Notes: generated by a model from the sequence alone, not told the origin. A stretch of DNA of 13,243 bases from Planctomycetota bacterium (GCA_023261465.1 JAHFOW010000059.1:1-13243); one strand, 5' to 3'; shown: positions 1-6,821, counted from the first letter of the stretch. Numbers and translations: made by a program.

Positions 1-48
1 GTTGCAACGGGAATAGCGCAATAAGTAAAAAACTTCTTCACTGAACAT
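1..48 (-). CDS. 5' end of an unidentified gene running off the left edge
   Basis: A minus-strand ATG at 48-46 is preceded by GAGGAGG (51-57), a strong purine-rich SD with good spacing if its outer GAGG is used. The 16 codons left in the window read MFSEEVFYLLRYSRCN with no stop. In-frame upstream codons meet a TAA at 72-70, so this is the only ATG available. The 126 bases between it and mobB are very AT-rich and include a perfect TATAAT on the minus strand (115-120), although no convincing -35 accompanies it. The family cannot be named from 16 residues. It lies downstream of mobB on the same strand and could share its transcript or have its own promoter. A second reading frame on the same strand is also open to the edge, so the call is moderate. 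Confidence 0.45.
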   Translation of the reverse strand, partial: MFSEEVFYLLRYSRCN

Positions 49-174
49 TTCCTCCTCAAAAGGTAATTTTTATTACCATGAAAAAATTTAAATACAATAA
101 ACATCATGCATATAATTATACACTGAATATCGATCACGACCACATTATGGAATAATTATCACCTCCATTCAAAT

Positions 175-672
175 TTATTTTATTTTTGATTCTATAAATT
201 TTATGATAGTGTTCAAATCATTTTTTTGAAAGCAGGGAATAGGAGCATCGGTTGTCGTGCTGCTTACAATCGTCATGTGATGCTTGCATTCCTTGCCTGA
301 TGATTTAATACTGCGATCTTTACGAATCTCAACATAAGGATACCGCCAGTTTTTATAGCCTTCAACAAGCACAATATCAATCCCCTGATAATAGCAATTA
401 ATAATATCTTTTATCGTCGGTGATTTTTTGTCCAGTCTTTTTATAATTGCCAGCTTTTCCGGCGAAGATATAGAAACAACTTCCGCTCCAGCCTGATAGT
501 GGTTGTAAGTATCTTTTCCTTCATAATCAATTTCAAAGGAAGGAATATTATACTTAATCGTCCCTACCCTATACCCTTTTCTTTTTAACAGAGGTATAAG
601 AACCCCAATAAGGGTAGTCTTTCCCACGTTTTGTTTACCAACGATCGAGACAACGGAAATTTCCTTTGGCAA
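175..672 (-). CDS. mobB: MobB-like molybdopterin-guanine dinucleotide biosynthesis GTPase
   Basis: This is a 165-residue P-loop protein of usual MobB length. Residues 12-19 (GKQNVGKT) form the Walker A motif. They are followed by the MobB-type GTIK segment (37-40), a D-x-Y-x-H...AGA stretch (54-63) and the conserved VEGYK (103-107) leading to a PYVEIRK strand. In this family the protein binds GTP and assists MobA in attaching the nucleotide to molybdopterin in the cytoplasm; it is an accessory rather than strictly essential factor. The start is TTG (672-670): an in-frame TAA lies only one codon upstream, and the P-loop begins at the normal distance from this residue. No clear SD precedes it. 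No moa, moe or mobA gene is visible nearby, so the gene stands alone here. Family call is strong; exact role is inferred. Confidence 0.88.
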   Translation of the reverse strand: MPKEISVVSIVGKQNVGKTTLIGVLIPLLKRKGYRVGTIKYNIPSFEIDYEGKDTYNHYQAGAEVVSISSPEKLAIIKRLDKKSPTIKDIINCYYQGIDIVLVEGYKNWRYPYVEIRKDRSIKSSGKECKHHMTIVSSTTTDAPIPCFQKNDLNTIIKFIESKIK

Positions 673-730
673 TGTTTATTTTTAGACCAATCTGCGTTGA
701 AAAAGACTTTCTGCAAAATTTTAACTTTTA

Positions 731-759
731 ATCGTAACATCTCTTTTTTTGAGAGTCAA
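731..759 (-). promoter_or_regulatory. sigma70-type promoter of mobB
   Basis: On the minus strand TTGACT (759-754) and TACGAT (736-731) are separated by exactly 17 bases (753-737), close to the housekeeping sigma consensus. Transcription would begin near 724, giving a leader of about 50 bases before the TTG start of mobB. Confidence 0.6.
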
Positions 760-795
760 GCACATTCCTTTGAGGCGAAATTTCAGAAATGGGTG

Positions 796-824
796 TTTAA
801 AAGTAAATAAATTTAGTATATAAT
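796..824 (+). promoter_or_regulatory. Candidate promoter for the moxR-bat operon
   Basis: A perfect TATAAT (819-824) lies 17 bases after TTTAAA (796-801), which matches four of six -35 positions. The surrounding DNA is AT-rich, where such hits occur by chance, so this is only a candidate. Start of transcription would be near 831. Confidence 0.33.
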
Positions 825-984
825 TTTACTTAATTATGACAACCCGGAAGATTTTATAAGAGCTGAAAATGGGGAACAAATTATCCTGATTGTTTGTTAA
901 ATTTCAATTATTAAAGGTATAAAAAACGTTTTTGTGGGATATTGAACACACGTATATTTGTTATTTTTTACGCTGGAGGGGTAG

Positions 985-1974
985 ATGGAATCGGACGTTA
1001 AAGAAGTTACGGAAAGGGTAAAACAAGAAAGCGATTTTGTAAATACCCTGATGTATGAGGTTGGAAAGGTAATCGTTGGACAAAAGTACTTAATCGAACG
1101 ACTCCTCATAGGAATACTTTCCAATGGACATGTATTACTGGAGGGCGTACCGGGATTAGCAAAAACCATGTCAATTATGACCCTTGCAAGGGTCATACAA
1201 GCCGGTTTTCAACGAATACAATTTACACCGGATTTACTCCCTGCCGATTTACTTGGCACTCTTATCTATAATCCCAAAACGGGCGACTTTACCGTTCGAA
1301 AAGGCCCCATTTTTACGAATATTGTCCTTGCTGACGAAATCAATCGTGCCCCTGCAAAGGTACAGAGCGCATTGCTGGAGGCAATGCAGGATCGCCAGGT
1401 TACTATTGGAGATCAGACGTTTAAACTGGATGACCCCTTTCTTGTACTTGCAACCCAGAATCCCATTGAACATGAGGGTACGTACCCCTTACCCGAAGCG
1501 CAGGTTGACCGCTTTATGTTTAAACTGCATATTACTTATCCGGACAAAAAGGAAGAACGGGAGATTCTGGACCGTATGGCAATTACAAAAAAAGATTTTC
1601 AGGTAAATCCTGTGATCTCCCCCAAAGATATCTTACGCCTCCGCGCAATAGTCGATAAAATTTATATAGATGATAAAATTAAAGATTACATTATTGATAT
1701 TGTATTCGCATCGCGGGACCCGAAGTCATATAACCTCAAACTGGAAGAATTCATAGAATACGGAGCTTCCCCCCGGGCAACCATTTATCTCACGCTTGCG
1801 TCCAAGGCACATGCCTTTCTCAAGGGCCGGGGGTTTGTTACCCCACAGGATGTAAAGTCCATAGGAATGGATGTGCTTCGCCATAGAATTATTTTAACCT
1901 ACGAGGCAGAAGCAGAAGAGATAACCTCAGCAGAGATTGTACAAAAGATATTTGATACCGTGGAGGTACCATAA
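985..1974 (+). CDS. moxR: MoxR-family AAA+ ATPase
   Basis: The 329-residue protein has the full MoxR/AAA_3 set: Walker A GVPGLAKT (54-61), Walker B LADEIN (115-120), sensor 1 region ATQNP (156-160), EAQVDRF with its conserved arginine (171-177) and the sensor 2 segment GASPRA (260-265) in the lid domain. MoxR proteins are cytoplasmic ATPase rings thought to act as chaperones that activate or load vWA-domain partners. The genes that follow encode just such partners. The start is fixed by a strong SD, GGAGG (975-979), five bases from the ATG. It is the first gene of the plus-strand series and is followed by a 114-base spacer with tandem repeats. Length and motifs are ordinary for the family, and nothing appears damaged. 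Confidence 0.95.
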   Translation: MESDVKEVTERVKQESDFVNTLMYEVGKVIVGQKYLIERLLIGILSNGHVLLEGVPGLAKTMSIMTLARVIQAGFQRIQFTPDLLPADLLGTLIYNPKTGDFTVRKGPIFTNIVLADEINRAPAKVQSALLEAMQDRQVTIGDQTFKLDDPFLVLATQNPIEHEGTYPLPEAQVDRFMFKLHITYPDKKEEREILDRMAITKKDFQVNPVISPKDILRLRAIVDKIYIDDKIKDYIIDIVFASRDPKSYNLKLEEFIEYGASPRATIYLTLASKAHAFLKGRGFVTPQDVKSIGMDVLRHRIILTYEAEAEEITSAEIVQKIFDTVEVP

Positions 1975-1985
1975 TTATTTGACAA

Positions 1986-2039
1986 GCAGATTAAACCGCT
2001 TAAACAGATTAAGCAGTTTAAACGATTTAAACGGTTATT
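1986..2039 (+). repeat. Six tandem 9-base units of the type ACxGxTTAA
   Basis: The spacer after moxR contains six head-to-tail 9-mers: GCAGATTAA, ACCGCTTAA, ACAGATTAA, GCAGTTTAA, ACGATTTAA and ACGGTTATT. The array also folds imperfectly. AACCG (1994-1998) pairs with CGGTT (2032-2036) and TTAAA (2000-2004) with TTTAA (2026-2030). A separate small stem is GCTTAA (1998-2003) with TTAAGC (2009-2014). Confidence 0.6.
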
Positions 2040-2041
2040 TA

Positions 2042-2060
2042 GGGGTTAATTAATCACCCC
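2042..2060 (+). other. Short hairpin between moxR and the DUF58 gene
   Basis: GGGGT (2042-2046) can pair with ACCCC (2056-2060) around the AT loop TAATTAATC. No T-run follows, so this is not a classical intrinsic terminator. It might slow transcription, affect mRNA stability or insulate the next cistron. Confidence 0.35.
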
Positions 2061-2088
2061 GGCGCAAATGCCATATTAACAGTATGCT

Positions 2089-2964
2089 ATGATCCCAAAA
2101 GAAATATTAAAAAAGATTCAACAGATAGAGATTCATACCCGCCGCCTTGTCAACGAGGCATTTGTGGGCGAGTACCACAGCGTTTTTAAGGGGCGGGGTA
2201 TGGAATTTGATGAAGTGCGGGAATATCAGCCAGGCGATGAAATCCGCACGATTGACTGGAACGTCACCGCTCGCATGGGCCGCCCCTTTATTAAGCGTTA
2301 TGTGGAAGAGCGCGAACTAACCGTTATGCTCCTGGTGGATATGAGCGCATCGGGAAATTTTGGGTCAATCAGACATTTAAAAAATGAAGTTGCCGCGGAG
2401 ATATGCGCAATCCTGGCATTTTCAGCAATAAAAAATAATGACAAGGTTGGGTTGATCATGTTCACCGACAGGGTTGAAAGATTCATCCCGCCAAAAAAGG
2501 GCACAAAACACGTATTGCGGGTCATCAGGGAACTCCTTTATTCAAAACCAACAGGCAAAGGAACCACTATCTCTATTGCCCTGGAATATTTGAACAGGAT
2601 ATGCCACAGGAAGGCTATTTGTTTTGTTGTCTCTGATTTTATTGATCATAACTATGGACATGCCTTACGTATTGCAAACAAAAAGCATGATATCATTGCC
2701 GTCACTGTAGTAGACCCACGGGAATGTGAACTACCGAACGTGGGTCTTATTGAATTAAAAGACGCGGAGACAAACGAGATACTTTTGGTTGATACGGCAA
2801 GCGATCAGGTAAGAAAGGAATTTCACACCTTTAATAACCAACAAAGGCAGGAACGTTCCAAGTTATTCCGGTCAATGGGTGTAGATGAAATTACGGTCAA
2901 TACAGGCAGGCATTATGTAGAACCCATCATCCGTTTTTTCAGAATGAGAGAAAAGAGATATTAA
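2089..2964 (+). CDS. DUF58-domain protein with vWA-like fold
   Basis: This 291-residue protein carries the DUF58 signature at 39-62 (EFDEVREYQPGDEIRTIDWN then VTAR). A vWA-like domain follows, with MIDAS residues D84, S86 and S88 (DMSAS), a threonine pair in GKGTT (156-160) and D183 in VSDF. No signal peptide or membrane segment is seen, so it is probably cytoplasmic, where it would meet MoxR. DUF58 genes directly after moxR are the standard arrangement of this operon type. The ATG at 2089 is chosen because the signature sits at the usual distance and the nearby ATG at 2084 stops after two codons. No SD is obvious, which suggests weak initiation, perhaps influenced by the structured spacer upstream. 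The biochemical role of DUF58 is not established. Confidence 0.92.
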   Translation: MIPKEILKKIQQIEIHTRRLVNEAFVGEYHSVFKGRGMEFDEVREYQPGDEIRTIDWNVTARMGRPFIKRYVEERELTVMLLVDMSASGNFGSIRHLKNEVAAEICAILAFSAIKNNDKVGLIMFTDRVERFIPPKKGTKHVLRVIRELLYSKPTGKGTTISIALEYLNRICHRKAICFVVSDFIDHNYGHALRIANKKHDIIAVTVVDPRECELPNVGLIELKDAETNEILLVDTASDQVRKEFHTFNNQQRQERSKLFRSMGVDEITVNTGRHYVEPIIRFFRMREKRY

Positions 2965-3043
2965 ATTTGAGCCTTACGATTTTTTCAATCTTGGGAAGTT
3001 TTACAGGAGAGAGAATTCCGGGCTGTTACTATCCGGCTGATAT

Positions 3044-4051
3044 ATGATAAAAAAGCACCGAATATGCAGTATACTATTGATTTTGGTAGTAGTTATATAT
3101 AGACTTATATCTTTACATTCTATTGCTTTATCACAGGATACTAAAGTCGCCGGAAATACGCAGTTTGTAGAGGCATTAGCAACCGTTGATAAAAAAGAAG
3201 CGACTATTGGTGAAAAGATACAATATACCATTCGCGTAACATATAAAGATGAAATTACCCTACAAATGCCGGAACCCGGTCAACAAATGGGCGTCTTTAC
3301 GGTAAAGGGAAAAGAGCGTGTTGAACGCTCCGGAAGAGAAAGGGATGGATATACTGTCATTGATCAAAGTTTTTTAGTGGATGCTTATAAAATTGGACAT
3401 CAGACAATTCCTGCTTTAAAGATAAAGTACAAAGGAATTCAGGGTGAAGGTGAAATTGCCACCAACGAGGTAGTTGTTGACATCAGGGGCATTATTAAAG
3501 AAGGGGAACCACCTGCGGATATCAAAGACATCATCCCTCCTCTTGATGTGCCCATGAGTTACAAACGACTGGTTCTCTGGATTATTGCGGGAATGGGTGG
3601 GCTGTCATTAGGATGTATCATCTATGTATTCGTAAACAAGTTTAAAAACCGGCAGGAAAAACAAGAAGGGGCATTTATAAGAAAATCGCCCCATGAAATC
3701 GCATACGAACTATTAGAACAGTTATCCAGGGATGACCTGGTTGCGAAAGGTTTGGTCAAAGAATATTACTACCGTATAACAAACATCGTACGTCATTATA
3801 TAGAAGACAGGTTTGGCCTGTTGGCGCCAGAACACACAACAGAAGAATTTCTCGTGGAAATGGCGCGCACGAATAAATTACACGATAACCACAAACAACT
3901 GATGGGGAAATTCCTTGAACGTTGCGACATGGTAAAATACGCAAAATATGGTCCATCAAAAACTGAAGCCGAAGAGGTATTTTCCCTTGCAAAACGGTTC
4001 ATTGATGAAACCAGAGAAAGTTTACAGGAAATGGAGGTGGTTAAACTGTAA
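3044..4051 (+). CDS. Membrane protein: BatD-like outer domain, DUF4381-like tail
   Basis: The 335-residue protein begins with a signal peptide or anchor (residues 1-30, hydrophobic core 9-20). Residues about 42-150 look like one beta-rich BatD/Ig-like repeat (ATIGEKIQYTIRV, then IGHQTIPALKIKY). A linker with DIKDIIPPLDVP (159-170) leads to a membrane helix at about 176-198. The cytoplasmic tail (about 214-325) is helical, with YYYRITNIVRHYIEDRFGL and a TTEEFL segment. Its position between DUF58 and BatA is where DUF4381 genes usually lie, and the IPP linker fits that family. A similar tail follows the membrane helix of BatD further down. It probably links periplasmic events to cytoplasmic MoxR/DUF58. 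SD is weak; ATG 3044 is the only start giving a whole signal peptide. Domain naming is from recalled resemblance. Confidence 0.78.
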   Translation: MIKKHRICSILLILVVVIYRLISLHSIALSQDTKVAGNTQFVEALATVDKKEATIGEKIQYTIRVTYKDEITLQMPEPGQQMGVFTVKGKERVERSGRERDGYTVIDQSFLVDAYKIGHQTIPALKIKYKGIQGEGEIATNEVVVDIRGIIKEGEPPADIKDIIPPLDVPMSYKRLVLWIIAGMGGLSLGCIIYVFVNKFKNRQEKQEGAFIRKSPHEIAYELLEQLSRDDLVAKGLVKEYYYRITNIVRHYIEDRFGLLAPEHTTEEFLVEMARTNKLHDNHKQLMGKFLERCDMVKYAKYGPSKTEAEEVFSLAKRFIDETRESLQEMEVVKL

Positions 4052-4117
4052 CTCAATCCTTCAGGGTTGAATGCTTCCAAATAAAGATTGTTCTCAGGGC
4101 GGAAGCCTTGAGTTACA
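4047..4117 (+). repeat. 71-base element with 10-base terminal inverted repeats and alternative hairpins
   Basis: TGTAACTCAA (4047-4056) is repeated perfectly inverted as TTGAGTTACA (4108-4117). Inside, GCTTCC (4073-4078) pairs with GGAAGC (4101-4106). A competing hairpin, TCAATCC (4053-4059) with GGGTTGA (4064-4070) around TTCA, uses part of the left arm, so the two folds exclude each other. The left arm includes the last codon and stop of the preceding gene. It could be a small palindromic repeat or MITE remnant, or an mRNA structure between cistrons. No T-run follows, so it is not a standard terminator. Confidence 0.6.
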
Positions 4118-4204
4118 TAGAGAACAAGATTATAAATCTGATTATATTCGTTTTGTACTCCGGAAATCGTTACTGAAATTTTTAATTATAATATTTATTT
4201 TCAA

Positions 4205-4218
4205 CCTTTTATAAAAGG
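4205..4218 (+). promoter_or_regulatory. Palindrome covering the SD of the 170-residue gene
   Basis: CCTTTTATAAAAGG is a perfect 14-base palindrome. Its right half supplies the only SD (AAGGG, 4215-4219) for the ATG at 4227. Pairing in RNA could mask that SD, or the site could be an operator. A TATAAT at 4187-4192 lies just upstream, but no convincing -35 goes with it. Confidence 0.35.
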
Positions 4219-4226
4219 GTACTGAC

Positions 4227-4739
4227 ATGGTAAAAGCGCCTGAAAAATTTTTGGAAGAATATTTAAGCCGTCAGCGGGGAGTTGGCGGAAAGACTGCTCC
4301 AAAACCAATACGGGAATATTATCGTGATTTTACAGATGCAGAAATCGCAAAACTAAAACACAATGTGGAGGCGCTCTGGGGCATTTACAATACGCCGGAA
4401 ATCAAAGAGATTCTGTCAAAAAAAGGAGCCATTCGTTTATTAACTATAGAAACGGCCACTACGAACATGACTCTTAGTTATGCAGATGGCGGCATTCTTA
4501 TGGAATATGAATTAGACATGGGCGCCAAAAAAGAACTTGCCGGCGCCCGAATATATAAGCAGGCAGAAACATTAATCAACAGGTATTTTTCCTCTGAAAA
4601 AGGGATGGAAGACCTTCTCAAAACAACAAATGGAGCAATTCAGGCGCTGGTAGATAAACTCATGGAGAACGAGCTTTCTGAAACAGAAATCTGGAATGTT
4701 CTTTTGAAAGGGGATCACATTCATCTGTCAAATATTTAA
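4227..4739 (+). CDS. Unrecognised 170-residue soluble protein within the bat operon
   Basis: I do not recognise this family. The protein is mostly polar and charged, with no signal peptide and no membrane segment, so it is likely cytoplasmic. Residues about 1-40 are basic and may be extended. About 38-65 and 108-165 look helical. A central stretch with IRLLTIETATTNMTLSYADG (68-87) followed by GILMEYELDMG could form beta strands. There are no cysteines and no recognisable catalytic motif. SD AAGGG sits seven bases before the ATG. It lies between the DUF4381-like membrane protein and batA, on the same strand, with 175 bases of spacer on its left and only 30 bases to batA. That placement suggests a co-transcribed accessory of the MoxR/Bat machinery, but a separate origin is possible because the left spacer is long and repeat-bearing. 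Confidence 0.8.
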   Translation: MVKAPEKFLEEYLSRQRGVGGKTAPKPIREYYRDFTDAEIAKLKHNVEALWGIYNTPEIKEILSKKGAIRLLTIETATTNMTLSYADGGILMEYELDMGAKKELAGARIYKQAETLINRYFSSEKGMEDLLKTTNGAIQALVDKLMENELSETEIWNVLLKGDHIHLSNI

Positions 4740-4769
4740 ATTTTTATGTAAGGATGCTGGTTAGTTCAC

Positions 4770-5768
4770 ATGGTCTTTCACAATCCCTTAATCCTGGTCT
4801 TGATTTTTGTTGTTCTCCCGCCGTTACTCTATGTTTACTTCCGTCGCACCGGAACAAACCAGGTTATATTCCCTTCTTTAGAAACGGTAAAGAATCTGAA
4901 GTCCTCTTTTTTTCAACGGTACAGATTTATATTAATTATACTCAGATCGCTCGTTATTATGTTGTTTATCATTGCGCTGGCGCGACCGCAACTTGGCAAT
5001 GAACAAACAAAGGTCATAACGGAAGGCATAGATATTGCTCTTACCGTTGATGTTTCGGGAAGCATGCTGGCAGAAGATTTTGAAATTGGAGGCAAGAGAT
5101 ATAACCGCCTTTATGTAGTCAAGCAGGTGGTAAAAGACTTTATCCAGAGACGCGCCAATGACCGCATCGGGCTGGTCGTGTTTGCCGGACGCGCATATAC
5201 ACAATGTCCCATGACAACGGACTATGGAATGCTTCTGCGGCTTTTGGAAAAAGTTGATATTGGAATGATTGAGGATGGCACAGCGATTGGATCTGCACTT
5301 GGAGCCTCGGTAGAAAGACTGAAGAACACCAGCGCCAAGAGCAAGATAATCATCCTCTTGACAGACGGAAGAAATAACGCAGGAGAGGTTGATCCATTTA
5401 CAGCCTCAGAAATAGCCAAGACCTTCGGCATCAAGATTTATACAATAGGCGCAGGTACGAAAGGTCTGGCGCCATTTCCGATGGTCGACCTCTTTGGAAA
5501 CAAGGTCATGAGACAGGTAAAAATTGATATTGACGACAATGCGCTCACGGAAATCGCCAGGATCGCTGACGGAAGATATTATCGCGCAACTGATACGAAA
5601 TCACTGAAGGAAATTTACGGTCTGATAGATAAACTTGAAAAAACCGAGGCAGAAGTGACCCAGTACACCGAATACAAAGAGTTGTTTCACTACTTCCTGC
5701 TCCCTGCATTGGGACTGTTACTGGCTGAATTATGTTTAACGAAAACGAGGTTCAGAAAGATTCCATGA
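4770..5768 (+). CDS. batA: BatA-like vWA membrane protein
   Basis: The 332-residue protein follows the BatA plan. An N-terminal membrane helix (about 6-24), a second helix (52-70) with the typical ARPQ exit, a vWA domain (about 86-290) and a C-terminal helix (306-324) are all present. The MIDAS is complete: D94, S96, S98 in DVSGS, T171 in DGTAIG, and D199 in LTDG. By topology the vWA domain should be cytoplasmic between helices 2 and 3 if the first loop is short, but orientation is not proven here. The family is linked to envelope integrity and stress tolerance, with MoxR as presumed partner. An in-frame TAA at 4749 leaves ATG 4770 as the only good start; the nearest SD-like AAGGA is 15 bases away, so initiation may depend on coupling. 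It overlaps batB by ATGA. Confidence 0.93.
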   Translation: MVFHNPLILVLIFVVLPPLLYVYFRRTGTNQVIFPSLETVKNLKSSFFQRYRFILIILRSLVIMLFIIALARPQLGNEQTKVITEGIDIALTVDVSGSMLAEDFEIGGKRYNRLYVVKQVVKDFIQRRANDRIGLVVFAGRAYTQCPMTTDYGMLLRLLEKVDIGMIEDGTAIGSALGASVERLKNTSAKSKIIILLTDGRNNAGEVDPFTASEIAKTFGIKIYTIGAGTKGLAPFPMVDLFGNKVMRQVKIDIDDNALTEIARIADGRYYRATDTKSLKEIYGLIDKLEKTEAEVTQYTEYKELFHYFLLPALGLLLAELCLTKTRFRKIP

Positions 5769-6781
5769 AATACGGAAACCTCAACTATCTTTATTTACTT
5801 TTTATAATTCCCCTCTTAATCATTGGATACATCCTCGTCTTCAGAAAAAAGACCCGGGATTTAAAAAAATTTGCTTCGCTTGAATTGCTCAAAAAATGCG
5901 GGGTTTCTGTGAGCAGGAAAGGGCCGTGGTTAAAAGCCACTCTTATCATTGTTGGAATCCTCTTCGTTATATGCGCACTTATTGAGCCTAAGTGGGGATA
6001 TCACTGGGAAGAGGTGGAAAAAAAGGGAATTGATATTGTGATTGCCGTGGATACCTCGCGAAGTATGCTTGCTGACGATGTAAAACCAAACCGATTGGAA
6101 GTTGCACGCAGAGAGGTGGAAGATTTATTAAAAGTATTGGAAGGCGACCGGGTTGGACTGGTCGTATTTGCCGGCACCGCTTTTACGTATTGCCCGTTAA
6201 CCTCCGACTACGGCGCTTTTCGCCTTTTTTTGAATGATTTAAACACCCGTATTATTCCACTCGGAGGCACAGCAATGGCAGAAGCCATACGGCAAGGAAT
6301 TGCTACCTTTGAGAAAGATTCGAGGAACCACAAGGCTATCATATTAATTACTGACGGCGAAAATCATGAAGACGACCCGCTTGCGGCTGCCAGGGAGGCA
6401 AAAGAACAAGGAATCGTTATCTATACGGTAGGCGTGGGAAAGAAGGATGGCGCCTATATTAAAATTAAGGACGAACGTGGCCAGGAGTCCTTGCTCAAAG
6501 ACAGACAGGGACAGGTTATAAAATCAAGATTGGATGAAATCACCTTGAATAAAATTGCTTTGGAAACGGACGGCCTGTATACCCCCGCTTATGGCACTCA
6601 GTGGGGGTTAGAAAGAATTTACCAGGATAGCATCGCAAAATTTGAAGACACTACCTATAAGACACAACAAGTGAAAAGGTACGTGAATCGTTATCAGTTG
6701 CCCCTTTTTATTGCGACAATTCTTATTACGCTGGAGAGTTTTTTGTTTGAACGAAGAAAAGAAAAATATCAACTACGGTAA
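5765..6781 (+). CDS. batB: BatB-like vWA membrane protein
   Basis: Read from ATG 5765 the protein has 338 residues and repeats the BatA layout: helices at about 7-26 and 57-74, a vWA domain (about 88-285) and a C-terminal helix (311-326). MIDAS residues are D96, S98, S100 (DTSRS), T169 in GGTAM and D197 in TDGEN. Motifs FAGTAFTYCPLTSDYGAF resemble the equivalent region of BatA, so the two are paralogues probably acting as a pair in the membrane. An ATG at 5732 in the same frame adds 11 polar residues, but 5765 is preferred: it overlaps the batA stop as ATGA, which implies translational coupling, and places the first helix directly at the N-terminus. Unlike BatA, this protein has an extra charged segment (about 232-256) in the vWA domain. 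Confidence 0.93.
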   Translation: MKYGNLNYLYLLFIIPLLIIGYILVFRKKTRDLKKFASLELLKKCGVSVSRKGPWLKATLIIVGILFVICALIEPKWGYHWEEVEKKGIDIVIAVDTSRSMLADDVKPNRLEVARREVEDLLKVLEGDRVGLVVFAGTAFTYCPLTSDYGAFRLFLNDLNTRIIPLGGTAMAEAIRQGIATFEKDSRNHKAIILITDGENHEDDPLAAAREAKEQGIVIYTVGVGKKDGAYIKIKDERGQESLLKDRQGQVIKSRLDEITLNKIALETDGLYTPAYGTQWGLERIYQDSIAKFEDTTYKTQQVKRYVNRYQLPLFIATILITLESFLFERRKEKYQLR

Positions 6782-6821
6782 ATTGAAAAATTTACCGTTA
6801 TTTCCCTTAAAACGTTTTATT

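Larger units (their letters stand above)
673..984. other. Divergent intergenic spacer, mobB / moxR
   Basis: This 312-base AT-rich spacer separates the minus-strand mobB from the plus-strand moxR operon. It holds the mobB promoter (731-759), a weaker candidate promoter for moxR (796-824), a 12-base palindrome AAAAACGTTTTT (922-933) and the moxR SD GGAGGGG (975-981). If the candidate moxR promoter is real, the leader is about 150 bases long. I see no convincing coding frame, tRNA or terminator in it. Confidence 0.6.

Noticed and set aside
897..1196. 99-codon minus-strand frame over the moxR start
   Set aside because: It runs antisense to the conserved Walker A region of moxR and lacks an SD and any domain-like sequence.
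1986..2039. CRISPR-like array
   Set aside because: Units are 9 bases with no unique spacers and no cas genes nearby, so it is a short tandem repeat.
4053..4070. Intrinsic terminator after the DUF4381-like gene
   Set aside because: The 7-pair hairpin is followed by ATGCTTCC rather than a T-run, and the operon appears to continue.
4754..5002. 82-codon plus-strand frame overlapping batA
   Set aside because: It is out of frame with batA, which shows a complete vWA domain and MIDAS residues; the product has no recognisable features.
5732..5764. Earlier in-frame ATG for BatB
   Set aside because: It adds 11 polar residues before the first membrane helix and overlaps batA by 37 bases. ATG 5765 forms ATGA with the batA stop.
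6711..6821. Earlier start for BatC
   Set aside because: These codons overlap the end of batB in another frame and give a basic stretch unlike a signal peptide. ATG 6822 directly precedes the hydrophobic segment.
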